Assembly (NCBI RefSeq): GCF_008630065.1
Contig: NZ_VWPL01000006.1
Span: forward strand, 62,001 to 126,000
Source of the DNA: Blastochloris sulfoviridis
GTDB taxonomy: Bacteria; Pseudomonadota; Alphaproteobacteria; Rhizobiales; Xanthobacteraceae
Direction of reading: 5' to 3'
Length of the DNA stretch: 64,000 bases
In this document: positions 1 through 9,225 of the stretch, piece by piece
How positions within the stretch are numbered: the stretch's first letter is position 1
Layout: each line of letters begins with the position of its first letter
The notes under the pieces: model-generated
What the model was told of the DNA's origin: nothing
Database searches by the model: none
The model's input: the letters and a program-made list of their open reading frames with translations, nothing else
Made by a program: the position numbers and the translations under genes

Positions 1-1694
1 ATCACCCGCCTTCCGGTCGCCTCTAGGGCCGCATATGCCCTGCTCATGCGGTCGAGCATGCCCGCATCGATCGTGAGGACGCGGATCGGCGAGGGCTTGT
101 CCGGAAACAGCCGCCGCAACTGATCCTCGATGAAGCCGTTCCCCGGCGGCGGCCAGACGATCGGCGTCGCACCCGCATCCTGCAGAATATCGAGGCGCTC
201 CTGGCGCACCACCAGCACCATTTCGGCCGGCGTCACGGCGTCGAGGCAGGGCCGGACCATGGTGTCGAATCGCTCGCGGCTGAGCGCAGCATAGTATCTC
301 ACGAACCCCTGCAGGACCCGCAGATGCAGGATCCGCTGCGGACCGCGCACGAACGACTCGGCGACCCCGGCGCAGGCAGGCTCGATCTCCGCAAGGCGCT
401 GGGCGCGATAGCCGGCGTCCAGCAGCGCGAAATGAACGTAGCGGTCCTGATCCCACTCGTCGGTAATGACGATGCGCAGATCCGCATGGTCTGCCGCGAC
501 TGCCTGCCCGATCGCGGTCATCTCCGCCGCCACCGTCGTCTGCCAGTCACGCCAGTGCAGGATTCCGGGGATGCGGCCCAGGAGATCGCGCGGTCCGTCA
601 TCATAAGCCGTCCTGCCCGGCACGAGCAGGATCAGCACGATGGCAGCGGCGGCGGCACCACGCGCCCAAAGCCCCGCCCTGCCTGTTCCCGGTTGCGGCA
701 CGAGCTGCAGCAGGCCGACCGCGGCGAGCGCCGCCACGAAGGGCGCGAGAGGCAGAAGCTGGCGGGACTGCTGCAGGGTGCTGAAGAACACCGCATTGAC
801 CACGAGGAGCGGCACCAGAAGAATGGCGAGGCGCAGCAGCGCCCGCTGCCGGATCAGCGCCACCACGCCGATCGCCGCCAGCAAACCGGCGGGAAGCCCG
901 ATGAAGATCAACTCCTGGCGGACCTGGCGCAGGAGTCCGCGCAGAAGATCGTGCAGGTCGGCGTAGTTTCGATCCAGGATCTCGAAATAGCGATCGCCAA
1001 CCTTCATGACGTCGAAGGGCGTCACGCCCATGAGATGGAGCGGCCCGAGCCAGGTGATGGCGCCGCCGGTCGCGGCCGCCGCCAGTGAAATCGCACTGCG
1101 GCCCGTGAGCCCGGAGCGCTCGACGACGACAAGCGGCGCCACGATGCCGACGACGATGGTGTCCGGCCGGGTGAGCACGCCAAGCCCGAACAATGCGCCG
1201 CCGATCAGCGGCGCGAGAACGAGGGATCGCGAGCCGATGCAGACGAGGCCCAGGGTGGCCAGCGCGGCCGCCACCAAATTCTCGGCGTAGAAGAAGCTGT
1301 TCTCGATGATGCCTGGCACCAGCAGGACAGCGAGCGCCGCAATCAGCGGCGAGGCGCCGGACCAGCGGCGCACGAGAATGAATGTGGAGACGAGAAGTGC
1401 CGCCTCGCTGCTCCAGAGCATCAGCCGCAGCGCCGTCTCGCCGTCGATGCCGAGTGTCTTCACCAGCCCGGCGACGCCGAGCACCGCCCCAAGCTTCGCC
1501 AAACCGAAGAACTCCGTATGAAAGGGCTGGAGCTGATCAAACCCCGAAAGGTCACCCTGGGCGAGGTGGACGCCGAGACCGAGGATCGCCGCACTGAAAC
1601 CCTCGACCGGAACCGGAGAGAGAATTGGATAGAGCAGCCAGCCTCCCAGGATGACCGGAAGAACATACAGAGGCATCATCTCGATATCCTTCAT
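1..1694 (-). CDS. Putative GT-C-like multi-pass membrane protein, copy 3 (C-terminus cut by window edge)
   Basis: Third of three tandem paralogues. About 564 codons are visible; by comparison with its neighbours only some 25-30 C-terminal residues are missing. The ATG at 1694 is preceded by an AGGAAACGC spacer that makes a good ribosome site; the paralogues align from the internal Met at 1676. The N-terminal half is a run of hydrophobic segments, beginning with a signal-anchor-like helix followed by the shared motif PVPVEGFSAAIL. A conserved loop motif LTRPD follows, and the last third (from roughly residue 370) is soluble. Multi-helix architecture with a TRP(D/E) loop and a soluble C-terminal domain recalls GT-C lipid-linked sugar transferases (ArnT/GT39-like), but I see no diagnostic catalytic motif, so the function is an inference. 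It follows copy 2 after 100 bp and probably shares its transcript. Confidence 0.6.
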   Translation of the reverse strand, partial: MKDIEMMPLYVLPVILGGWLLYPILSPVPVEGFSAAILGLGVHLAQGDLSGFDQLQPFHTEFFGLAKLGAVLGVAGLVKTLGIDGETALRLMLWSSEAALLVSTFILVRRWSGASPLIAALAVLLVPGIIENSFFYAENLVAAALATLGLVCIGSRSLVLAPLIGGALFGLGVLTRPDTIVVGIVAPLVVVERSGLTGRSAISLAAAATGGAITWLGPLHLMGVTPFDVMKVGDRYFEILDRNYADLHDLLRGLLRQVRQELIFIGLPAGLLAAIGVVALIRQRALLRLAILLVPLLVVNAVFFSTLQQSRQLLPLAPFVAALAAVGLLQLVPQPGTGRAGLWARGAAAAAIVLILLVPGRTAYDDGPRDLLGRIPGILHWRDWQTTVAAEMTAIGQAVAADHADLRIVITDEWDQDRYVHFALLDAGYRAQRLAEIEPACAGVAESFVRGPQRILHLRVLQGFVRYYAALSRERFDTMVRPCLDAVTPAEMVLVVRQERLDILQDAGATPIVWPPPGNGFIEDQLRRLFPDKPSPIRVLTIDAGMLDRMSRAYAALEATGRRV

Positions 1695-1794
1695 GCGTTT
1701 CCTGGATGGTTGCGACCAGACCGCCTCCCCTGTTCGACCCCGGCGGCTTCACGGTCGCGGTCCCAAGCGCCGTCCCTCTGCGCGGAGCGACCCG

Positions 1795-3615
1795 TCAATC
1801 CCCTCTCGGAAACGGAATGATGCGGCGGGTGGCTTCGATCGCCTCGGCCGCCGTCCCCGGCGGGCGGCTTCCCATGGCGGCAAACCGCGTCCTGGTCTCG
1901 TCCTCCACGATGGCATAGGCCCGGCTCATCCCGTCGGCCATCCCGGCATCGACCGGCACGACGACGATGGGCCACGGCTTGTCCGTGAACAGGCGCCGCA
2001 GAAGGTTGTCGAACGGGCTCGCCGGCTGCGCCAGCCAGAGTTCCGCCAGATCCGCCTTGCCCTGCATGAGGGCCAGGAAATCCGCCGTCGTCAGCAGCGT
2101 CGTCTGGATAGGCGCCACCGCGTCGAGGCAGGGACGCGCCATGGTCTCGAACCGCTCGCGAATGAGCGCGGGGTAGTATTTCACGAAGCCCTGGAACAGC
2201 CGCACATGCAGGACGCGCGCGCCATCGCGCTCGAACGATTCGGCGATCGCGACGCAGGCCGGTTCGATCTCGGCGGGGCGCTGCGCGCGATAGCCGGCCT
2301 CGATCAGCGCGACATGCAGATAGCGGTCGGGGTTCCAGGAATCGGAGATGATGACGCGCAGGCCCGGACGATTCGCCGCGGCGATGTCGCCGATCGCCGC
2401 AACCTCCGCCGCCACGCCATCCTGCCAGTCGCGCCAGTCGACAATCCCCGGAATGCGGCCCAGGAGGTGATGCGGGCCGTCGTCATAGGCCGGCTTCATC
2501 GGCACGAGCAGCATCAGCGCGATGGCGGCGGCAGCGGCGCCCCGTGCCCACAGCCCCACCCGACCCGTGCCCGGCTGCGGCACAAGCTGCAGCAAGCCGA
2601 TGGCGGTCAGCGCCACCACGAACGGCGCCATGCCCAGCAGCGCGCGCGATTGCCACAGGCTGCCGGCGAACGCCGCATTGATGACGACGATCGGCACGAG
2701 AAGGAAGGCAAGCCGCAGGAACGCCCGCTGGCGGATCAGCGCCACCACGCCGAGTGTCGCCAGCAGACCGGCGGGCAGACCGACGAAGACGACGAGCTCG
2801 CGAATGTGGCGCGGATAGGAGACCTGGCGATCCCAGAGCTGGAGGGTGAGCTTGCCGACCTTGAGGATGTCGAGGGGCGTGACGCCCATGAGAAGGAGCG
2901 GCCCGAGCCAGGCGATGGCCCCGCCGGCGATTGCGGCCAGAAGCGCAACCATGCCGTGGCGCGTGAGGCCATGCTGCAGGACAATGAGGAGCGGCACCGC
3001 GACGCCGGCAAAGACGATGTCAGGCCGGGTGAGCACGCCGAGCCCGAACAGCGCGCCGCCGATCAGCGGTGCCACGATGGCCGAACGCATGCCGAAACAG
3101 ACGAAAGCCAGGCTGGTGAAGCCGGCCGCCACGACGTTGTCGGCATAGAAGAAGCTGTTCTCGATCACGCCGGGCACAAGCAGCACGGCCAGCGCGGCAA
3201 CGAGCGGCGGCGCGCCGGCCCAGCGGCGCGCCAGGATGAATGTCGAGACGAGGAGCGCCGCCTCGCCGAGCAACATCAGGATCCGCAGCGCCGTCTCGCC
3301 ATCGATGCCGAACAGCTTCACCAGCCCGGCGACACCGAGAATGGCGCCGAGCTTCGACAGGCCGTAGAACTCGACGTGGAGCGGCTGCAGCCGGTCGAAC
3401 GCCAGCATGTCGCCCTGTGCGAGATGGACGCCGAGACCGATGATCGCGGCGCTGAACCCCTCCAGCGGAACGGGATTGAGACTGGGATAGAGCAGCCACG
3501 CGGCGAGGATGGCCAGCGGAATGAAGAGAAGCTTCATCGTGCCATTCTCGCTCGACCACATGCGCCCTGCGTGCGACGCGGGGCGGGCCGTGGCCGCCTG
3601 CGTCGGAGAGCGCAT
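1795..3615 (-). CDS. Putative GT-C-like multi-pass membrane protein, copy 2
   Basis: 606 residues if it starts at the ATG at 3615, whose A is shared with the TGA of the upstream paralogue (TGATG). A GAGG-type ribosome site precedes that ATG, so translational coupling is likely. The conserved alignment only begins at an internal Met at 3537 (MKLLFIPLAILAAW), giving a 580-residue alternative; the extra 26 residues are hydrophilic. The order is N-terminal anchor, the block NPVPLEGFSAAII, several transmembrane helices, the loop motif LTRPDI, then a soluble C-terminal domain ending in IIPFPRGD. It is clearly homologous along its length to the genes on either side, down to the YDDGPHHLLGRIPGI block. 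Membrane location is evident; a polyprenyl-phosphate sugar transferase role is only inferred. Confidence 0.6.
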   Translation of the reverse strand: MRSPTQAATARPASHAGRMWSSENGTMKLLFIPLAILAAWLLYPSLNPVPLEGFSAAIIGLGVHLAQGDMLAFDRLQPLHVEFYGLSKLGAILGVAGLVKLFGIDGETALRILMLLGEAALLVSTFILARRWAGAPPLVAALAVLLVPGVIENSFFYADNVVAAGFTSLAFVCFGMRSAIVAPLIGGALFGLGVLTRPDIVFAGVAVPLLIVLQHGLTRHGMVALLAAIAGGAIAWLGPLLLMGVTPLDILKVGKLTLQLWDRQVSYPRHIRELVVFVGLPAGLLATLGVVALIRQRAFLRLAFLLVPIVVINAAFAGSLWQSRALLGMAPFVVALTAIGLLQLVPQPGTGRVGLWARGAAAAAIALMLLVPMKPAYDDGPHHLLGRIPGIVDWRDWQDGVAAEVAAIGDIAAANRPGLRVIISDSWNPDRYLHVALIEAGYRAQRPAEIEPACVAIAESFERDGARVLHVRLFQGFVKYYPALIRERFETMARPCLDAVAPIQTTLLTTADFLALMQGKADLAELWLAQPASPFDNLLRRLFTDKPWPIVVVPVDAGMADGMSRAYAIVEDETRTRFAAMGSRPPGTAAEAIEATRRIIPFPRGD

Positions 3616-5354
3616 CACTCGCCCCTCGGAAACGGAATGATGCGTCGGGTACCGGCGATCCCGTCGGCCACCGTACGCAGCGTGTAGCCCTTGGCGATGA
3701 AGTCCTGCCGCGTCTGCGCCTCCAGCGCCACATAGGCCGTGGCCATGCGGTCGAGCATCGCCGCATCGACCGCAACCGCCGTGAGGCCGGCGGCCTGCCC
3801 GGTGAACATCCGCTGCAGCAGATGGCCGAACGTACCCTTCGCCTCGGCGGGCCAGAGCAGCGCCACGTCGCCGCCGCCCTCGATGAAGCGCAGGCGATCG
3901 ACCGCCAGCACCAGCGTGGTTGCGGCCGGCGTCACGGCCTCGAGACAGGGGCGAGCCATCGTCTCGAAGCGCTCGCGATTGAGCGCGTTGGCGTCCTTCA
4001 GAAAGCTCTGGTGGATGCGCAGGTGCAAAACCTGCTGCGGGCCACGCACGAAGGACTCGGCAACACCCGCGCAGGCCGGCGCGATGCCGGCGAGGGGCTG
4101 CGGCCGAAAGCCGGCATCGACAAGCGCGAAATGGACGTAGCGGTCCGGGTTCCAGTCGTCGGTGATGATGGCGCGCAGGCCGGGCTTATCGTCATCGACG
4201 GCGCGCCGGATGGTCGCCATGTCGGCCGCGACGTCGTTCTGCCAGTTGCGCCAGTGGGCAATTCCCGGAATGCGGCCGAACAGATCGCGCGGCCCGTCAT
4301 CATAGGCGGTCGGGCCGGGCACCAGCAGGATCAGCGCGATCGCGGCGGCGGCCGCACCTCGCGCCCACGCGCCCGGCCGGCTCATGCCCGGCTGCGGCAG
4401 AAGCTGTATCAGGCCGATTGCCGTCAGCGCCACCACGAAGGGCGCGACGCTCAGGATCTGGCGCGACTGCCACAGGCTGCCGAAGAACACCACATTGACC
4501 ACGACGATCGGCAGCACCAGCAGAGCGAGGCGCGCGAATGCCCGCTGCCGGATCAGCGCCACCACGCCGGCCAGTGCCAGGAGACCGGCCGGCAGCCCGG
4601 CGAAGAACAGGAGTTCGCGCACGTGGCGCGGATAGGCGGGCTGGCGATCCCACAGCACGAAGGCGTGGCCGGCGGCCTTGAGGACGTCGAGGACGCTCGC
4701 CCCCATCAGCGCCAGCGCGCCGAACCAGGTGATCGCCCCGCCGAGTGAGGCGACGAGAAGCGCGATCGCGCTGCGGCGCGTGAGGCCGGAGCGCTCGAAG
4801 ACGATGAGTGGCACCGCGGCGCTGGCCAGCACGATGTCCGGCCGCGTCAACGCACCGAGGCCGAACAGCGCGCCGCCGATCAGCGGCAGGAGAACGCGCG
4901 ATTGCGTGCCGAAACAGACGAGCCCCAGCGCCGCGAGCGCGGCCGCCACCACGTTCTCATTGTAGTAGAAGCTGTTCTCGATCATGCCCGGCACGAGCAG
5001 GATCGCGGCGATGGCGATGAGCGGCGAGGCGCCGGACCAGCGGCGCACGAGGACGAAGGTCGAGACGAGAAGAACGGCCTCGCCGCTCCACATCAGCAGC
5101 CGCAGCGCCGTCTCGGCGTCGACGCCGAGGCTCTCCATCAGCCCGGCAATGCCGAGCACCGCCCCGAGCTTCGACAGGCTGAAGAATTCGACATTGAAGG
5201 GCTGCAGCCGGTCGAACGCCAGGAGGTCGCCATTGGTGAGGTGGACACCGAGGCTGAGAATGGCCGCGCTGAACCCTTCCACCGGAACCGGGAAGAGGAT
5301 GGGATAGACAAGCCAGCCCGCCAGGAGAAGCAGGGGAATATATAGAAGTCTCAC
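3615..5354 (-). CDS. Putative GT-C-like multi-pass membrane protein, copy 1
   Basis: 579 residues from a GTG at 5354, preceded by GGGAGAGGGCCGTAGC, a strong ribosome site. It is the first gene of the three-gene paralogue array. The hydrophobic N-terminal helix (MRLLYIPLLLLAGWLVYPIL) leads into the conserved block FPVPVEGFSAAIL, then a chain of membrane helices, the loop motif LTRPDI near residue 200, and a soluble region from about residue 370 containing YDDGPRDLFGRIPGI and DDWNPDRYVHFALVDAGF. The array ends in IIPFPRGE, almost identical to copy 2, so the copies diverged by tandem duplication. A long non-coding stretch lies upstream and should contain the promoter. GT-C fold membership is my best guess from layout; no substrate can be named. 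Confidence 0.6.
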   Translation of the reverse strand: MRLLYIPLLLLAGWLVYPILFPVPVEGFSAAILSLGVHLTNGDLLAFDRLQPFNVEFFSLSKLGAVLGIAGLMESLGVDAETALRLLMWSGEAVLLVSTFVLVRRWSGASPLIAIAAILLVPGMIENSFYYNENVVAAALAALGLVCFGTQSRVLLPLIGGALFGLGALTRPDIVLASAAVPLIVFERSGLTRRSAIALLVASLGGAITWFGALALMGASVLDVLKAAGHAFVLWDRQPAYPRHVRELLFFAGLPAGLLALAGVVALIRQRAFARLALLVLPIVVVNVVFFGSLWQSRQILSVAPFVVALTAIGLIQLLPQPGMSRPGAWARGAAAAAIALILLVPGPTAYDDGPRDLFGRIPGIAHWRNWQNDVAADMATIRRAVDDDKPGLRAIITDDWNPDRYVHFALVDAGFRPQPLAGIAPACAGVAESFVRGPQQVLHLRIHQSFLKDANALNRERFETMARPCLEAVTPAATTLVLAVDRLRFIEGGGDVALLWPAEAKGTFGHLLQRMFTGQAAGLTAVAVDAAMLDRMATAYVALEAQTRQDFIAKGYTLRTVADGIAGTRRIIPFPRGE

Positions 5355-6310
5355 GCTACGGCCCTCTCCCGGCGCACGCTGCCGCGCGCGGCCGGCCCTT
5401 CTGGTCTGTCTCGTCTCGAGCGTCGGCCAATCCGGCCGAGCCGGGTGGCTGCTCCCATATTTGCGGTCTTTGCGACCGATCCGCCGCCGTCATGGCCGGG
5501 CCTGTCGCGGCCATCGATGTCTTTTCTCCAAGAGACGTCTCATCCGGTTTCCGGCTGATCAAGTCTCCGAGCCGTATTCCGATCGCCGAAAATCCCGTTA
5601 TCGCGAGCCTCTTGCAGAACTCGGGTTTTCGGCGAGACCGTTTCCGGTATCTCGACGGGATCAACCGGAAATCCCATCAAGTCGTGGATGCCCGCGAGAG
5701 GCCAATCCATGCAGCCTGCGCAAGCTTGGCGGCGAGCACGGGGCATGGATCGTCACGTCTTGCGGCTCTCGGAATTCCGTCTCTGAGCGAACGCATTCTC
5801 TTTCGCAAGACAGGCCCCCACATTTGCGAAGAATGCTCCCGCGCGTCCCGCGTCACCGGGGCGTGACGACCATCACCTTGCTGGCCCGACTGAATTCATC
5901 AACTCGCCAGCAGCACATAGCTTTCTTCCCTTACAACCGGATGACGCCATCCACCGGATGACGGCATATGCGAAGTTCACGCGCGGACTCCGGGTGGTCC
6001 TGCGACGGCCCCGCACGTGTGCCCGCCGAATCACGGAGTCGTCCCGTTGTCGCGCGCGGCTCTTCCATGGGCTTTCCGACACCCGTGCCTGCAGAGCTCT
6101 GCGGCTGTCCTCGGCGAGCGGTCCATCGCGCCGTGGCTGAGGCGGATTATCGAGCAGGAAGCTTGCGTACGCTACCTTTTTACCTCCCTCTGCTCATGCG
6201 TCACCGCTCGGGTGGGATCCGGCCGCGACGAACCGGGTGGGGACGCGGTGGCGTCAAGGCCCGACCGGCGCACTGGCAGGGCGGGGCCGGAGCGGGTGAG
6301 GCCAGAAACG
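5355..6310. other. Long intergenic region without a supported gene
   Basis: About 950 bp between the membrane-protein array and the tRNA terminator. Open frames exist on both strands, but none has a ribosome site together with recognisable protein composition. A short direct repeat of the form CCGGATGACGCCAT occurs twice near 5938-5970. The stretch must hold the promoter of the three-gene array, but no convincing -35/-10 pair stands out. Confidence 0.5.
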
Positions 6311-6335
6311 CAAAACGGCCCTTCCGGGCCGTTTG
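6311..6335 (-). terminator. Rho-independent terminator of tRNA-Gly
   Basis: On the minus strand a stem AAACGGCCC / GGGCCGTTT closes a four-base loop and runs into a T-rich tail (TTTTGCGTTT). It sits about 25 bp beyond the CCA end of the tRNA, the expected place for a tRNA terminator. Confidence 0.8.
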
Positions 6336-6359
6336 CAAGCGCTTGATTGTCTTGAGTTT

Positions 6360-6434
6360 TGGAGCGGGCGAAGGGATTCGAACCCTCGACCCCAACCTTG
6401 GCAAGGTTGTGCTCTACCCCTGAGCTACACCCGC
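6360..6434 (-). tRNA. tRNA-Gly (anticodon GCC)
   Basis: The minus strand folds as a complete cloverleaf. The acceptor stem GCGGGTG pairs with CGCCCGC through a single U-G pair, the D arm carries GTAGCTCAGGGG-type sequence, the anticodon loop is CTTGCCAAG (GCC, glycine), and the T arm reads GGGTTCGAATCCC. The discriminator base is T and a 3' CCA is encoded in the DNA (6360-6362). The anticodon reads GGC and GGU codons, heavily used in this GC-rich genome. Confidence 0.96.
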
Positions 6435-6476
6435 ATCCATCAGCGTCCGGGGCAGTCCCGGCGCCGAGTGATCAGC

Positions 6477-6505
6477 ATATAGCGAAAGCCTCCCCCCCGA
6501 CGCAA
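6477..6505 (-). promoter_or_regulatory. Probable sigma-70 promoter of tRNA-Gly
   Basis: On the minus strand TTGCGT (6505-6500) is followed after exactly 17 bp by CTATAT (6482-6477). This would start transcription near 6470 and leave a 5' leader of roughly 35 nt before the mature tRNA end. The spacing and position fit; the hexamers match consensus only partly. Confidence 0.45.
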
Positions 6506-6636
6506 GGGGGTCGATCGCATCTTGTGCGCTTTCTGTGGAATTGGGGAGGGGACCCACAGACACGCGGCCCGATTGGCTTGAAATGCCACGAGAATTCGAA
6601 GGGCGGGGCAACGGACTCCGTCCGCCGCCATCGGCC

Positions 6637-8016
6637 TCAAACCGGCTCCGCCTCGGATTCGGCCGGTGCGGCGGGGCGGCCGGCGGGCTCGCGATTCACC
6701 ACTGTCTGCCCGCCCGGCCCCTGCTGCGCCGCCCGTCGCCACACGCCACGGGTGTCCACCACGATCTTGCCCGCAAGCTGCTCGGGCTTGATGGCGTAGA
6801 ACGGCCGGTGGTCGACCAGCATGACGATGACGTCTGCGGCCAGCGCCGCATCGATATCCACCTTGCGCACGCCATGCGCGCCGTCGAGTTCGTGCGGCAG
6901 CCGGTCGACGAACGGCTCGACCAGCAGGAGCTCGATCTCCGGCCGCGTCAGCTCGAGTTCGGAGGACAGATATTCGACGATCTCAACCGCCGGACTTTCG
7001 CGCAGATCGCCGATGTCGGGCTTGTAGGCGAGACCCAGGCAGGCGATCGAGCCCACCGGCCGGCCGGCGATCTTGCCGAGAATCTCGCGCACCACGGTGC
7101 GCGGCCGGCCACTGTTGATCCAACGTGCCTCACGGATGAGCCGCGCCTGATCGCCCAGCGCCGAAACGATGAACCAGGGATCGACCGCGATGCAGTGCCC
7201 ACCGACGCCAGGGCCGGGATTGAGGATGTTGACGCGCGGGTGGCGGTTCGCAAGCGAGATGAGCTCCCACACATCGATGCTGAAATCGCCGCAGATCTCG
7301 GCCAGTTCGTTGGCAAACGCGATGTTCACGTCGCGGAACGAATTCTCGCTGAGCTTGCAAAGCTCGGCCGTCCGGCTATCGGTGACGAAGCAATTGCCGG
7401 TGACGAAGGACTGGTAGAAGGCAAGGCCGGCCCGGCCGGCGGCGGCGCAGACGCCGCCAATGATGCGGTCGTTCTCCACCAGCTCCTTCAGCATCTGGCC
7501 CGGCAGCACCCGCTCCGGACAATGCGCCACCAGAATGTCGGGCGTTCGCGCGCTGCCGCGCCGCGAGCATGCCAGATCGGGCCGCGCCGTCTCGATCCAG
7601 CGCGCCACCTGCTCGGTGGCGCCAACCGGAATGGTCGATTCGACGATGACCAGGTCGCCCTTGCGCAGCACCGGCGCGATCGAACGGGCCGCCGCCGCCA
7701 CATAGGACAGGTCCGGCTTGTAGCCGCCGGTGAACGGCGTCGGCACGGCAATGACGAAGACGTCGCCGGCAACCGGCTCGCTCCGCGCCGATATGCGTCC
7801 GGCCGCCACCAGATCGGCCAGCGCCTCGGGGAGCCCCGGTTCCTCGATCGTGCAGGCGCCGGCATTCACCGCCGCGACGATGCGCGGGTTGATGTCGACG
7901 CCGACCACGCGGATGCCGGCGCGCGCCGCCACCACCGCGGTCGGCAGGCCGATATAGCCGAGACCGACGATGACGCAGGTCTCGAATCCGTTCTCGAATC
8001 TGGGCCGTGTTGTCAT
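6637..8016 (-). CDS. wecC: UDP-N-acetyl-D-mannosamine dehydrogenase WecC
   Basis: 459 residues. Oxidises UDP-ManNAc twice with NAD+ to UDP-ManNAcA, a cytoplasmic precursor for surface polysaccharides. The N-terminal Rossmann motif VGLGYIGLPTAVVAA is followed by VVGVDIN. The catalytic cysteine lies in the family motif GPGVGGHCIAVDPWF around residue 265, and the C-terminal UDP-binding domain contains GLAYKPDIGDLRESPA. The length is typical of the UDP-glucose/GDP-mannose dehydrogenase family. Its start overlaps the upstream wecB stop by 4 bp, so the two are co-translated and act consecutively. A GDP-mannose or UDP-glucose dehydrogenase is less likely because of the adjacent epimerase. It is the last gene of the polysaccharide locus. 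Confidence 0.93.
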   Translation of the reverse strand: MTTRPRFENGFETCVIVGLGYIGLPTAVVAARAGIRVVGVDINPRIVAAVNAGACTIEEPGLPEALADLVAAGRISARSEPVAGDVFVIAVPTPFTGGYKPDLSYVAAAARSIAPVLRKGDLVIVESTIPVGATEQVARWIETARPDLACSRRGSARTPDILVAHCPERVLPGQMLKELVENDRIIGGVCAAAGRAGLAFYQSFVTGNCFVTDSRTAELCKLSENSFRDVNIAFANELAEICGDFSIDVWELISLANRHPRVNILNPGPGVGGHCIAVDPWFIVSALGDQARLIREARWINSGRPRTVVREILGKIAGRPVGSIACLGLAYKPDIGDLRESPAVEIVEYLSSELELTRPEIELLLVEPFVDRLPHELDGAHGVRKVDIDAALAADVIVMLVDHRPFYAIKPEQLAGKIVVDTRGVWRRAAQQGPGGQTVVNREPAGRPAAPAESEAEPV

Positions 8017-9155
8017 GGCAGGAACTCGCTGGTCTGTCCGCGGGTGAGAATGTCGGCGATACGGCGCGACGCCTTGCCGTCGCCGTAGGGATTGTGGGCG
8101 CGGCTCATGCGCTCATAGGCGGCGCGATCGGCCAGCACTTCGCTCACGGCGTTGAAGATGCGCTCCCGGTCGGTGCCGACCAGCCGCACCGTGCCCGCTT
8201 CCACCGCCTCCGGCCGTTCGGTGACGTTGCGCATCACGAACACCGGCTTGCCGAGCGAGGGTGCCTCCTCCTGGATGCCGCCGCTGTCGGTCAGCACCAC
8301 GTGCGCCCGCATCATCAGATAGACGAACGGAAGATAATCGAGCGGCTCGATGAGATGGACGTGCGTCACGCCGCCCAGCACGCGCCGCACCGCCGACTGG
8401 ACGTTCGGATTGAGGTGGACCGGATAGACGACCTGGATATGCTGCGAGAGCGCGAGATCGCGGATCGCCTCGCACAGACTCTCGAACGGTGCGCCGAAAT
8501 TCTCGCGCCGATGGCCGGTCACCAGCAGGATCGGCCGCTTGGCATCGAGGAAGGCGAAGCGGCGCTCCAGCCCCACAACCAGATCCGGCCGCCGGCGGAT
8601 GCGCTCGACCACGTCGAGCAGCGCGTCGATGACCGTGTTGCCGGTGACATGGATCGCCTGCGCCGGCACATTCTCCTTCAGCAGATTGTCGCGCGAGCGC
8701 GCAGTCGGCGCGAAGAAGCGGTCGGCCACCACATCGGTGACGCGCCGGTTGATCTCCTCGGGCCAAGGCTGCAGCGGATCGCCCGAGCGCAGGCCGGCCT
8801 CGACGTGCGCCACCGGCACGCGCCTGTAGAATGCCGCCAACGTTGCGGCCATGGTGGTGGTGGTGTCGCCATGCACCAGAATGCGGTCCGGCCGTGCGTC
8901 GTCCAGCACGCGGCCGAGGCCGTTGAGCACCGCCGTCGTTACCTGTTCGAGACCCTGGCTGTGGGTCATCACGTCGAGGTCGTAATCGGGCCGCTCCTCG
9001 AACAGGTCAAGCACCTGATCGAGCATCTGCCGGTGCTGCGCGGTGACGCAGATCCGAACCTCGACGCTCGGCTCCTGCCGCAGCGCCTGGGCGACCGGCA
9101 GCATCTTGATCGCCTCCGGCCGCGTGCCGAAGACGAGAAGGATTTTCTGGGGCAT
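8013..9155 (-). CDS. wecB: Non-hydrolysing UDP-N-acetylglucosamine 2-epimerase WecB
   Basis: 380 residues. Interconverts UDP-GlcNAc and UDP-ManNAc in the cytoplasm, feeding WecC. The N-terminal motif FGTRPEAIKMLPVAQAL is the family signature. It is followed by HGDTTTTMAATLAA, HVEAGLRS and the C-terminal UDP-binding segment TDSGGIQEEAPSLGKPVFVMR, with TERPEAVEAGT after it. This is a GT-B-fold enzyme of normal length with no missing block. It lies between the WbuB-like glycosyltransferase (70 bp upstream) and wecC (4-bp overlap), a recurrent arrangement in polysaccharide loci that use ManNAcA. Confidence 0.94.
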   Translation of the reverse strand: MPQKILLVFGTRPEAIKMLPVAQALRQEPSVEVRICVTAQHRQMLDQVLDLFEERPDYDLDVMTHSQGLEQVTTAVLNGLGRVLDDARPDRILVHGDTTTTMAATLAAFYRRVPVAHVEAGLRSGDPLQPWPEEINRRVTDVVADRFFAPTARSRDNLLKENVPAQAIHVTGNTVIDALLDVVERIRRRPDLVVGLERRFAFLDAKRPILLVTGHRRENFGAPFESLCEAIRDLALSQHIQVVYPVHLNPNVQSAVRRVLGGVTHVHLIEPLDYLPFVYLMMRAHVVLTDSGGIQEEAPSLGKPVFVMRNVTERPEAVEAGTVRLVGTDRERIFNAVSEVLADRAAYERMSRAHNPYGDGKASRRIADILTRGQTSEFLP

Positions 9156-9225
9156 GTTGAAGACGTCTGACCTAAGGCCGTGAGCGATCTATCGTCGCTG
9201 CGGCTGCGGGCTCATCAATTTCGGC

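Noticed and set aside
1651-3687. A 678-codon plus-strand frame opposite the second membrane paralogue
   Set aside because: Same explanation; the minus-strand product aligns with its two neighbours throughout.
5461-5961. Open frames of 100-170 codons in the 5355-6310 gap
   Set aside because: No ribosome site and no protein-like composition or motif on either strand.
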